The position numbers were made by a program, and so were the translations under genes. Below are positions 46,399 through 54,747 of a stretch of DNA of 64,000 nucleotides, in pieces (within the stretch, counting starts at the first letter, position 1; every line of letters begins with the position of its first letter). This DNA comes from Rhodococcus sp. SMB37 (lineage in GTDB: Bacteria > Actinomycetota > Actinomycetes > Mycobacteriales > Mycobacteriaceae), in NCBI RefSeq assembly GCF_004345605.1, contig NZ_SLVY01000017.1, forward strand, positions 102,607 to 166,606, in the 5' to 3' direction. The notes below the pieces were generated by a model. That model did not search any database, was not told the DNA's origin, and saw only the letters and a program-made list of their open reading frames with translations.

Positions 46399-48122
46399 AC
46401 AGCGGCCATTCTCTGCGATTCGACGATCTCGGCGTACGTCGGGGAACGGCCGAGAAGCCCGAGATGGGTTCCGGACGCGACCATGGCGCCTCCGTCGAGG
46501 ACGACGATGCGATCCGCGTCCTGCACGGTCGAGACGCGCTGAGCGACGATGAAGACGCACGCGTTGCGCGTTTCCGGTTCCAGCGCCGCGCGCAGGCGGG
46601 CGTCGGTCGCCGGGTCGAGCGCCGAGAACGCATCGTCGAAAAGGTAGATGGACGGCTTACGGACCAGCGCGCGGGCGATCGCGAGTCGCTGTCGCTGTCC
46701 GCCCGAAACGGTGGTGCCGCCCTGCGACAGCACCGATTCGAGCCTGTCCGGCATGGCATGGACGAAGTCGGCGGCCTGGGACACCTCGAGTGCGTGCCAC
46801 AGTTCGTCGTCGCTCGCGTCGGCGCGGCCGTAGCGAAGATTGTCGGCGATCGTGCCCGAGAACAGATATGCCTTCTGCGGGACGACGGAGATCCGCGACC
46901 GCAGCACCTCCGGGTCGAGGCGCCTGACGTCGACACCTGCCACCAGCACCTGCCCGTCGGTGACGTCGATGAGTCGCGGGATCAATCGCATCAATGTGCT
47001 CTTGCCCGACCCGGTACCGCCGATGATCGCGGTGGTGGTGCCGGGCTCCGCGCGGAAGCTGATGTCGCGCAGCACGGGCGCGTCGGCGCCCGGGTAGGAG
47101 AATCCGGCACCCCGCAGTTCGACATCGATGTGGGTGCCGAGTTCGCGCACCGGTTCGGCCGGCGCTGCGACGGTCGGTTCGGTGTCGAGGACCTCGAGGA
47201 TGCGCCCGGCGCACACGCTTGCGCGCGGCATCATCATCGCGATGAACGACGACATGAGGACCGCCATGAGGATCTGCGCGACGTAGGTGATCATCGCGGT
47301 GATGGAGCCGACCTGCATGGCGCCGGAGTCGATCCGGGCACCGCCGACCCACACCACGGCGACGGTGCTGACGTTCGCGATGAGCAGCACTGCGGGATAC
47401 AGCACGGAGTTGACGCGGCCGACGCGCAGCGCCGTCGCGGTCAGATCGTCGTTGGCGCGGTCGAAGCGGGCCTTCTCGGTGTCGTCGCGGACGAAGGCCC
47501 GCACGACACGGATCCCGCTGACCTGTTCTCGCAGCACCCGATTGACCCCGTCGAGTCGTATCTGCATGACCCGGAAGCCCGGCAACATCAGTGCGATGAG
47601 CACGACCATCGTCAGGATCAGTGCCGGTACTGCAACCGCGAGCACCAGGGAAGCGCCGACGTCTTCGCGTAACGCCATGATGATGCCGCCGACACCCATG
47701 ATCGGCGACATCACCACGATGGTGCAGGTCATCAGGACCAGCATTTGAACCTGCTGCACGTCGTTGGTGTTGCGGGTGATCAGCGACGGTGCCCCGAAGG
47801 TCCCGAATTCGCGGGCGGAGAACCCGCCGACCCGTTGCACGAGCGCCAGCCGGACGTCTCGTCCGAACGACATGGCGGCTCGCGCAGCGAAGTACACGGC
47901 ACCCATGGAGCAGGCGACCTCGACCGCGCTGATCCCCAGCATGAGGAGCCCGGTACGCAGGATGTAGTCGATGTCACCGACCGCCACCCCCTGATCGATC
48001 AGGTCGGCGTTCAGGCTCGGCAACAGCAGCATGCCCGTGGTGGCCGCGAGCTGCAGCACGACCACAGCTATGAGCGAACCCTTGTAGCGCACGAGAAAGC
48101 GCCGTAACAGCCGAACCAACAT
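46395..48122 (-). CDS. ABC exporter half-transporter, subunit 1 (degenerate ATP site)
   Basis: A 575-residue partner half-transporter. Walker A is GGTGSGKSTLM and the signature VSGGQRQRLAIARAL. Walker B reads SIYLFDDAFSALD: the catalytic glutamate is replaced by aspartate, typical of one subunit in asymmetric heterodimeric exporters. The switch region is VFIVAQRVSTVQDAD, with Gln in place of His. The start is the ATG at 48122 with TAGCGT seven bases upstream, suggesting a leaderless transcript. It lies 42 bases downstream of the MMPL gene, so readthrough is possible. Confidence 0.93.
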   Translation of the reverse strand: MLVRLLRRFLVRYKGSLIAVVVLQLAATTGMLLLPSLNADLIDQGVAVGDIDYILRTGLLMLGISAVEVACSMGAVYFAARAAMSFGRDVRLALVQRVGGFSAREFGTFGAPSLITRNTNDVQQVQMLVLMTCTIVVMSPIMGVGGIIMALREDVGASLVLAVAVPALILTMVVLIALMLPGFRVMQIRLDGVNRVLREQVSGIRVVRAFVRDDTEKARFDRANDDLTATALRVGRVNSVLYPAVLLIANVSTVAVVWVGGARIDSGAMQVGSITAMITYVAQILMAVLMSSFIAMMMPRASVCAGRILEVLDTEPTVAAPAEPVRELGTHIDVELRGAGFSYPGADAPVLRDISFRAEPGTTTAIIGGTGSGKSTLMRLIPRLIDVTDGQVLVAGVDVRRLDPEVLRSRISVVPQKAYLFSGTIADNLRYGRADASDDELWHALEVSQAADFVHAMPDRLESVLSQGGTTVSGGQRQRLAIARALVRKPSIYLFDDAFSALDPATDARLRAALEPETRNACVFIVAQRVSTVQDADRIVVLDGGAMVASGTHLGLLGRSPTYAEIVESQRMAAV

Positions 48123-48164
48123 GGGCAATACGCTACCTGCGTCTCCGGACGAACCTCGCGACAC

Positions 48165-50501
48165 TCACACCCGGGTGGATTCCGGGGTCGCTGCGGTCGC
48201 TTCCAGCTCACGAGTGAGCTTCTCCCCCTCGACGTCGACGTTGGGCAGGATCTTGTCGAGCCACTTCGGAAGCCACCACGCCTTGTCGCCGAGCAGCGCC
48301 ATCACCGACGGGATGATCACCATGCGGACGATGAACGCGTCGAAGAAGACTGCGGCGGCGAGCGCAAAGCCGATGGACTTGATCAGCGAATCCGGTTCGG
48401 CGATGAACGCGGCGAACACCGAGATCATGATGACGGCGGCGGCGCTCACCACGCGGGCGCCGTGCGCGAAGCCACTGCGCACCGCGTCCGTGGCGGACGC
48501 ACCGTGCACGTATTCCTCGCGCATGCGGGTCACCAGGAACACCTGGTAATCCATGGCCAGACCGAACACCACACCGATGAGGATGATCGGCATGAAGCTC
48601 ACGATGGGCTGCGGGTTCGAGATGAGCCCACCCCAGCCTTCCTGGAAGACCGCCACGGTCGCACCGAAGGTCGCCAGGACGCTCAGCAGGAAGCCGAGTG
48701 TCGCGGTGAGCGGCACCAGGATCGAGCGGAACACGAGCATGAGCAAGAGGAACGCGAGACCCACGACCACCGCGAGATACGGGACGAGCGCGCTCTGCAG
48801 GCTCTCCGACACGTCGCCTTCCAGCGCGGTCTGGCCCGTCACGCCGTACGAAAGCCCGTACTCGCCGTTCAGCGCGGCCTCGTCGGCACGGATCTCCGAG
48901 ACGAGATCCATCGTCGCGGGATCGGTCGGGCCACTGCGCGGGGTGATGAGGATCTGCGCGGTGTCGCCGTCCTCGTTCACACCGACCACCTGAGCGTTGA
49001 CGACCTCTTCGTGCTCGTACAGCGATCCGAGGACGGCGGCGAATGCGGCATCGGCCGGAACATTCGCGTCGCGGGCGTCTGCGACGACCACCAGCGGGCC
49101 GTTGCGACCCGGCCCGAATCCTTCGTCGATCAGGTCGTAGGCCTGGCGTGCGCTGGTGGCAGGGTCGCCCGTCGCCTCGGTGGGCAGGGCCAGACGCAGA
49201 CCGGTCGCCGGAAGTGCGAGAACACCGAGGAGGACGACACCGGCAATGAGCGGGATCAGCGGGCGACGCGTGATGGCGCCGATGAACTTCTTTGCAGCGC
49301 CGGGCTCACCACCTTCGGGGTCGCGTGAGCTCAGTCCGGGAATGCGGCCCGCGAATGCCTTCTCACCGAAGAGGCCGAGCACGGCCGGCAACAGCGAGAT
49401 CGCGATGAGCACTGCCATGAGCACGGTGAAGGCGGCCGCGTAACCCATCACGGACAGGAACGGGATGCCGACGACGCTCAATGCCATGAGCGCGATGATG
49501 ACCGTCAGGCCCGCGAACACGACGGCGGAACCCGCCGTGCCCACGGCGCGACCTGCGGCCTCGGCACGGTCGGATGTCTCGAGCAGTTCGTGCCGGAAGC
49601 GGGAGACGATGAACAGTGAGTAGTCGATCGCGACGGCAAGACCGATCATGATCGCGAGCGTCGGTGTCATCGAGCTCAGGTCGAAGAAGCCGGTGGCGAT
49701 GGTGATGCCCATGCTTCCGATACCGACACCGACGAGGGCGGTGATCAGCGGCAGACCTGCTGCGACGAGCGAGCCGAAGGTGAGAGTGAGGACGATCGCG
49801 GCGATACCGATGCCGATGAGTTCGGCGGTGCCGCCGGGCATCGCCATATCGGCTGCGGCGGTGCCGCTGACCTGCACGGTCAAACCGGCGTCGCGGCCGA
49901 TGTCTGCGGCAGCGGCAATCTGGTCGCGCATGGCCTGATCGACGTCGGTCACCTCGCCCTCGAAGGGCACGGTGACGAACCCGACGGTGCGGTCGGCGCT
50001 GAGCGGCGACAGAGCCTGCGCATCGGCGAGCGCGGCCTCTTCGGGTGTGCCCTGCTGCGCGGCGAGCCCGATCATCTGTTCGGTGAGCCCGGCATCGGCA
50101 ATGACAGGGTTGACGAGGGCCCCGGCCTGTTCTTCGGGCGAGGCGGTTGCCGGATCGACCTTGGCGGGGGCGGAGACCGTGTCGATTCCACGGATCGCCG
50201 CGAGCACCTCGTCGACAGCGGCCGTGTTCTCGGGATCGTCGAGTGTCTGCCCGTCCGGCGCCGCGAAGACGTACCGTGCGCTGAGCGCGTTCATCGGGTC
50301 TTCGGCCGTCGGGAATCGTTCGGCCATCAGGTCCTGCGCATTCTGCGCGGGGGTGCCGGGAAGGCTGAAGGAGTCCGTCGTCGGACCGGACAGGGTCGCG
50401 GCCCCGACTCCGAAGAGGACGAGCAATGCGATCCAGAAGGACAGGACTGCGCCCTTACGCCGGTAGGCGAACTTGCCTATCCGGTAGAGGTAGGTCGCCA
50501 C
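48165..50501 (-). CDS. MMPL/RND-family transporter
   Basis: A 778-residue transporter with 12 helices and two extracytoplasmic loops. The two copies of the proton-relay Asp-Tyr motif are GLAVAIDYSLFIVSRFRHEL and FGLAMDYQVFLVTRMREEY. Family members move lipids or hydrophobic compounds across the membrane using the proton gradient. The GTG start at 50501 (VATYLYRIGKFAYRRKG) follows AAAGGG. The TetR gene lies 67 bases upstream on the same strand, which implies a repressor-transporter operon. Confidence 0.93.
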   Translation of the reverse strand: MATYLYRIGKFAYRRKGAVLSFWIALLVLFGVGAATLSGPTTDSFSLPGTPAQNAQDLMAERFPTAEDPMNALSARYVFAAPDGQTLDDPENTAAVDEVLAAIRGIDTVSAPAKVDPATASPEEQAGALVNPVIADAGLTEQMIGLAAQQGTPEEAALADAQALSPLSADRTVGFVTVPFEGEVTDVDQAMRDQIAAAADIGRDAGLTVQVSGTAAADMAMPGGTAELIGIGIAAIVLTLTFGSLVAAGLPLITALVGVGIGSMGITIATGFFDLSSMTPTLAIMIGLAVAIDYSLFIVSRFRHELLETSDRAEAAGRAVGTAGSAVVFAGLTVIIALMALSVVGIPFLSVMGYAAAFTVLMAVLIAISLLPAVLGLFGEKAFAGRIPGLSSRDPEGGEPGAAKKFIGAITRRPLIPLIAGVVLLGVLALPATGLRLALPTEATGDPATSARQAYDLIDEGFGPGRNGPLVVVADARDANVPADAAFAAVLGSLYEHEEVVNAQVVGVNEDGDTAQILITPRSGPTDPATMDLVSEIRADEAALNGEYGLSYGVTGQTALEGDVSESLQSALVPYLAVVVGLAFLLLMLVFRSILVPLTATLGFLLSVLATFGATVAVFQEGWGGLISNPQPIVSFMPIILIGVVFGLAMDYQVFLVTRMREEYVHGASATDAVRSGFAHGARVVSAAAVIMISVFAAFIAEPDSLIKSIGFALAAAVFFDAFIVRMVIIPSVMALLGDKAWWLPKWLDKILPNVDVEGEKLTRELEATAATPESTRV

Positions 50502-50568
50502 GGCAGGCACCCTTTCTGTGGTCGAACGTGTTCGTGATCGTGGTCGAACGTGGTCGTGGGGCCGGGGG

Positions 50569-51159
50569 TTACGCGAATCCCCGTCGCAGCAGCGCGAAGG
50601 CTTCACGGATGAGGTGTTCGGGTGACGATGCGGAATTCGTCATGGACATTTCGACGGCCGATTTGATCGCTCCCAAACCGACGTAGTGCACCAGGTTGGG
50701 GTAGATGTCCGTGGCCGGGTCGGTGCCCGTTCGTTCGGCGATGGCGTCGACGAGCAGCTGCGACGAGCGCTTCGCCACCTCGATGTGCCGGGATTCGTTC
50801 GCGGACCCCTCCTCGACGAACGCGACGCACGTGCTGATGTCGTCGAACGACCACTGCGGGTCGGTCACGAGCCCGACGGCGCATTCTTCGAGCGAACCCA
50901 TGATGGGCTCGCCCGCGGGGCGGTGCCGCAGAAGGTCGATCCAGGTTTCGATCAGACCCTCGAAGTGCACGAGGACCGCTTCTTCCTTGCTCGCGAAGTA
51001 ATTGTGGAAGGTGCGGGTCGAGACGCCCGCCCGGGCGGCGATCGCATCGGCAGTGACCTCGTGGAGGCCGTGCTCGCGCGCGAGTTCCGCAGCCGCGTCC
51101 GCGAGGGCTGCGCGGGTGGCGGCCTTCTTGCGGTCACGCAATCCGAGTTGAGAGCTCAC
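50569..51159 (-). CDS. TetR-family repressor of the MMPL transporter
   Basis: A 196-residue regulator. The helix-turn-helix spans RKKAATRAALADAAAELARE and DAIAARAGVSTRTFHNYFAS. The ligand domain carries a possible pocket region DPQWSFDDISTCVAFVEEGS. The GTG start at 51159 (VSSQLGLRDRKK) is chosen because upstream residues would be read from operator DNA. Two 16-base palindromic boxes lie 20-53 bases before the start, so it probably controls itself and the MMPL gene. Confidence 0.9.
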   Translation of the reverse strand: MSSQLGLRDRKKAATRAALADAAAELAREHGLHEVTADAIAARAGVSTRTFHNYFASKEEAVLVHFEGLIETWIDLLRHRPAGEPIMGSLEECAVGLVTDPQWSFDDISTCVAFVEEGSANESRHIEVAKRSSQLLVDAIAERTGTDPATDIYPNLVHYVGLGAIKSAVEMSMTNSASSPEHLIREAFALLRRGFA

Positions 51160-51178
51160 TCCGACAACGGTACAGATT

Positions 51179-51212
51179 TTGCAGAGCTGTGTAACTTTGC
51201 AGAGCTCTGCAA
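51179..51212 (-). promoter_or_regulatory. Tandem operators for TetR-MMPL
   Basis: TTGCAGAGCTCTGCAA (51197-51212) is a perfect 16-base palindrome. TTGCAGAGCTGTGTAA (51179-51194) is a copy with two changes, 18 bases away, upstream of the TetR start. Confidence 0.82.
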
Positions 51213-51256
51213 TATTTATGGGATAGGCCACACCCGATCAGCGCGGGTAACGCAGC

Positions 51257-51718
51257 TCACACGCCGCGGCGCTCCCATGCGCCCGGATCGGCGGTCAGGT
51301 CACGGACGAACTGCGACAGGTCGTCCGCAACGATGTCCGCGAGCGTCACATCCTCGAGCACCGCGCGAAGATTCACCCGCACCGCGATCCACACGTCACG
51401 CAATCGCTCGGCCGCCCCCGTGTACTCCACACTCTCGGGTCGCTCCCCGCGCACCGACGCGAGTGGCCCTTCCACCGTGCGAATGATGTCGGCAATGGAA
51501 ATCTCGTCGGCCGGTCGCGCCAGCCAGTAGCCACCGTCGGGGCCACGCCGGCTGCGGACGAGACCACCCCGGCGAAGATCGGCGAGCACGGCCTCGAGGA
51601 ATTTGTGCGGGATCGACTGCGCTGTCGCCAGCATTTCCGCCTTGGCAGGGCCGTCACCGCATGCAGCGAGTTCCAGGAGCGTCCGCACCGCGTAATCGAC
51701 CCTTGCACTGATATGCAC
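51257..51718 (-). CDS. Rrf2-family transcriptional regulator
   Basis: A 153-residue winged-helix regulator: VHISARVDYAVRTLLELAAC starts the domain, AQSIPHKFLEAVLADLRRGG is the recognition part and VRSRRGPDGGYWLARPADEI the wing. It lacks the three spaced cysteines that hold an iron-sulfur cluster in IscR and NsrR, having only one in AACGDG, so it probably senses something else. The GTG start at 51718 has GGAGGAGG at good distance. The neighbouring desaturase gene is a pseudogene, so its present target is unclear. Confidence 0.9.
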   Translation of the reverse strand: MHISARVDYAVRTLLELAACGDGPAKAEMLATAQSIPHKFLEAVLADLRRGGLVRSRRGPDGGYWLARPADEISIADIIRTVEGPLASVRGERPESVEYTGAAERLRDVWIAVRVNLRAVLEDVTLADIVADDLSQFVRDLTADPGAWERRGV

Positions 51719-51861
51719 TTCGGTGCCTCCTCCGACATTTCCGGCCGACCAATTCCTACCAAACAGGGGAGAAATCGGCACCGTCGATCACCGATAGTGA
51801 CGGGCACCATAGGCGCACGTACACTCGACGATCGTTCACGTACCAGTTCGGAGGTCCCGCG

Positions 51862-52277
51862 ATGTGGGAGACGCTGCGATCAGTGGGGTTCACTGCTCGA
51901 ACCGTTGCATGATCCCGTCGCCCTCGCGATTCCGGCGTTTGCACTGTTCCTGATCCTCGAGTGGGTCGCGGCCCGCATGCTCGAACGCGTCGAGCCGGCG
52001 CCCGACGGCCGCGTGCACCCTCCGCGCGGCGGGTACGAGATGCGCGATGCACACGCGAGCCACGTTCAAGGCCGAAGAGCAACGACCCGTCTACGGACTG
52101 ACCACGCCCGTCGGCACCTTCGACATCTGGGATCTACAGACCCACGAGTACAAGGCGATCGCCCGCGACTGGCGGTCGGTGGCGTCCTGGCGCGACAAAC
52201 TCGGGTACGCGTTCGGCCCGCCCGGTTGGGCCCCGGTGAAGTCCGAGACGGAACCGGTCAGCCCATCTCGAGGGTGA
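51862..52277 (+). pseudogene. Sterol desaturase/fatty-acid hydroxylase family gene, internally deleted
   Basis: A ribosome site (GGAGG) and ATG at 51862 begin MWETLR, then a one-base slip near 51880 is needed to continue as LHDPVALAIPAFALFLILEW and RGGYEMRDAHAS, the N-terminus of sterol-desaturase-like proteins. At about 52055 the sequence jumps to ATFKAEEQRPVYGLTTPVGT and RDKLGYAFGPPGWAP, the C-terminal tail of the same family. The middle, which carries all the iron-binding histidine boxes, is gone. The last 20 bases overlap the YceI gene. Confidence 0.82.
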
Positions 52278-52944
52278 TCAAGAAGTCCACGCTCCCGGCC
52301 TCGTCGACGGCGACGAACCCGAGGTTCGGCGGCTGGATCCCCCAGTCCGACCACGTCGTGGGGATGCTGCCCGACGCCACGATGCTCTCGCCGCTACGCA
52401 GGACGTCGACCTCGACTGTTGCGGGTCGTTCTTCGCCGCGCAGCGTCAGGACGCCCGTCGCGGGCACCGTCGCGAGCGTGCCGTCGGTGGGCAACGACGA
52501 CAGATCCACGGGTTCGGTCAACGTGAATGTCGCGGTCGGATGGTTCGCGGTGTCCATGACCATGCCTCGGAACTGACCGTCACGCTGGGAGCTGTCGGTG
52601 GCGATCCCGTCGACCTGGACGGTGACGTCGGCGGCGATCAGCGATTGGTCGGCGATGGTCGCGGTGCCGGACACCTGGTCGGTGCTCCCCACCACGGTGA
52701 CGTCGGCGCCGCGCAGGATCTCGTGCACGGTGTAGCCCGCCGCGGTCCGGTTGGGGTCGGCGCCCGGGGTCACGGCCCACTCGCCGTCGAGCTCACCGGT
52801 TGCAGCCTGAGCGCCGGATGTCGATACCGAGGCGGCGGGTGCGTCGTCCTCGGCGATGAAGGTGCCGTATACCCATGGCGCGACGAAGAAGCCCAGGAGC
52901 GCGACAACGACGATGGCAACGATCGTCCACCCGATTTTTCGCAT
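52258..52944 (-). CDS. YceI-family protein with N-terminal membrane anchor
   Basis: A 228-residue protein. An N-terminal hydrophobic helix (IGWTIVAIVVVALLGFFVAP) anchors or exports it. The YceI lipocalin-like barrel then starts at LDGEWAVTPGADPNRTAAGY and includes IADQSLIAADVTVQVDGIAT and PTATFTLTEPVDL. YceI proteins bind isoprenoid or amphiphilic ligands in a hydrophobic pocket. The gene is convergent with the desaturase remnant, overlapping its tail by 20 bases. Confidence 0.92.
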   Translation of the reverse strand: MRKIGWTIVAIVVVALLGFFVAPWVYGTFIAEDDAPAASVSTSGAQAATGELDGEWAVTPGADPNRTAAGYTVHEILRGADVTVVGSTDQVSGTATIADQSLIAADVTVQVDGIATDSSQRDGQFRGMVMDTANHPTATFTLTEPVDLSSLPTDGTLATVPATGVLTLRGEERPATVEVDVLRSGESIVASGSIPTTWSDWGIQPPNLGFVAVDEAGSVDFLITLEMG

Positions 52945-53021
52945 GCACCGAGGATAGTTGTCGTTTCAAGCTCAGTGGGAGCTACGCTCCGAAGAATTCT
53001 CTGAGAATTCGCGTACCCGAG

Positions 53022-53633
53022 TTATCGGGCGACAACTTGCGCTGCGACCGCGGCGCCCACCCACCGACGCAGATAACCACGCATCTCGTCGTCGCTGCGC
53101 GGTGGATTTCCGGGAGAGACGAAGAACGACTGCATCGTGCGCAGGAGATATTCGACGAGTTCACCGAGTGACGCGTCGTCGTACCCGTAGTTCTCCCACT
53201 CGACATCGAACCGCCTGATCATCGTCATACCGAAGGCCTGCGCCTCGTCGGATGTCATGTTCTCGGGGTGGACGTTCGCGTACGAACTCGACAGCAGGAG
53301 ACCGAGGTGCGGAGTGCGGCGCACTTCCGCGAGGGTGAAGACGACGGCTTCGACGGTCGCGTCGACGGGATCGACGATACCGGCGACGTGGCCGGTCAGG
53401 CGGTCGAGGAATCCGGCGACCGAGGCGATGGCGGCGGCCTTCATCAGCGCATCCGCGCTGGGGAAATACCGGTAGACCGTCTGCCGGATCACGCCCAGCG
53501 ATTCCGCGACCTCGGCAATGCTGATCGCCGCACCGGTCTGCGCGATGAGATCGACCGCGGTGTCGACGATGCGCCGAGTTGCCTCCTCGTCGGTCCCCGG
53601 CGGACTCCCACCCCACCCTCGCCTACGTGCCAC
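53022..53633 (-). CDS. TetR-family regulator
   Basis: A 203-residue TetR protein with DNA-binding region EEATRRIVDTAVDLIAQTGA and EVAESLGVIRQTVYRYFPSA. The GTG start at 53633 (VARRRGWGGSPPG) has AGGAGG upstream. It is divergent from the diiron/membrane gene pair, and an inverted repeat CATCATAC/GTATGATG lies between. It probably represses that pair. Confidence 0.9.
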   Translation of the reverse strand: MARRRGWGGSPPGTDEEATRRIVDTAVDLIAQTGAAISIAEVAESLGVIRQTVYRYFPSADALMKAAAIASVAGFLDRLTGHVAGIVDPVDATVEAVVFTLAEVRRTPHLGLLLSSSYANVHPENMTSDEAQAFGMTMIRRFDVEWENYGYDDASLGELVEYLLRTMQSFFVSPGNPPRSDDEMRGYLRRWVGAAVAAQVVAR

Positions 53634-53716
53634 ACCCGCCTCCTGGAATGAGGGGCCGAGATTATCACGCAGCCCAATCCGGGAGTCGGTATGCCAGGAC
53701 ATCTACACGAAAGTCA

Positions 53717-53748
53717 TCATACATACAGAGACCAAGACGTATGATGTA
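53717..53748. promoter_or_regulatory. Inverted repeat operator candidate
   Basis: CATCATAC (53717-53724) and GTATGATG (53741-53748) are perfect 8-base arms separated by 16 bases, in the 178-base gap between the divergent TetR and diiron-like genes. Confidence 0.65.
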
Positions 53749-53811
53749 ACCCAATTGCGGGTCCTACCTGCACTGACTGCATCGGACAACCCCGAGAACG
53801 AGGTATGCGAC

Positions 53812-54747
53812 ATGACAAACCTGCACGTCCGCAAGATGCGTTTCGCATTCGAGGACTACGACGTGCCGTTCCTGTGGAACCCCGAGAATCCTGCGTTCTC
53901 GAGCATGGCCAACGCCGTCTCGTTCCTCGCCGTCGGATTCGAGAAGATGATCGTCCAGATGATCACCGAGGCGAAGCCGCAGTTCGCCGACGACACGGTC
54001 GCCGAAGAAGCCGACGCGTTCATGCGCCAGGAGGGGCAGCACTCCACTGCGCATCGCCAGCACGTCCGAGCCCTGATCAAGAGGTACCCGGGCCTGCAGG
54101 AGACCCTCGACGACGTGATCGGCGCCTACGACAAGCTCACCGCCGAGACATCGCTGAAGTACCGCCTGGCCTACACCGCAGACCTCGAAGCGACCTTCAC
54201 ACCCGTCTTCAAGCTCATGCTCGACAACGACGCGTCGCTGTTCCGCCCCGGCGACGACCGCGTCGCTTCCCTGTTCATCTGGCATTTCGTCGAGGAGGTC
54301 GAGCACCGCAGCTCCGCACTGATCATCTTCGACTCCGTCATCGGCAGCGACGTCTACCGCATGCGTGTGGCGGCCTCGGTGTTCAAGCACGTGCTCGACG
54401 TCATCCGGATCGCGTGCGCAGGCTTCAACAAGCACGTCCCCATCGAAGACCGCAAGATCGACGCTCTGTCGATGTTCGCGTCGTATCGGCGTAAGCAGAA
54501 ACTGCTCGAGGTGATTCCGGGCCTGCAGGCCGCGAATGCCGGGCCGATGCCGCGTGCCTTCGACGACCTCGGACTCAAGGAGCAGCTGATCGCACTGCGG
54601 GGCATCATCCGCAGCCAGATGCCGAAGCACAACCCCGAACACGAGGACCTCCCCGAACTGGCCGGCGTGTGGTTCGAGCGCTTCGACGCCGGCTACGACG
54701 TCACGAAGTGGTACACCGCGGAAACCGCTGCACCGGGGGTCAATTGA
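53812..54747 (+). CDS. PF10118-type predicted metal-dependent hydrolase (ferritin-like diiron candidate)
   Basis: A 311-residue protein of the family annotated as predicted metal-dependent hydrolase (COG3687). Two ExxH motifs stand out: AFMRQEGQHSTAHRQH and FIWHFVEEVEHRSSALIIFD, plus an earlier EKMIVQMITEAKPQ. That helical E...ExxH spacing resembles ferritin-like diiron sites, so an oxygenase or desaturase role is as likely as hydrolysis. GAGG precedes the ATG at 53812. Its stop overlaps the next start by one base (TGATG), so the two products are coupled. Confidence 0.85.
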   Translation: MTNLHVRKMRFAFEDYDVPFLWNPENPAFSSMANAVSFLAVGFEKMIVQMITEAKPQFADDTVAEEADAFMRQEGQHSTAHRQHVRALIKRYPGLQETLDDVIGAYDKLTAETSLKYRLAYTADLEATFTPVFKLMLDNDASLFRPGDDRVASLFIWHFVEEVEHRSSALIIFDSVIGSDVYRMRVAASVFKHVLDVIRIACAGFNKHVPIEDRKIDALSMFASYRRKQKLLEVIPGLQAANAGPMPRAFDDLGLKEQLIALRGIIRSQMPKHNPEHEDLPELAGVWFERFDAGYDVTKWYTAETAAPGVN

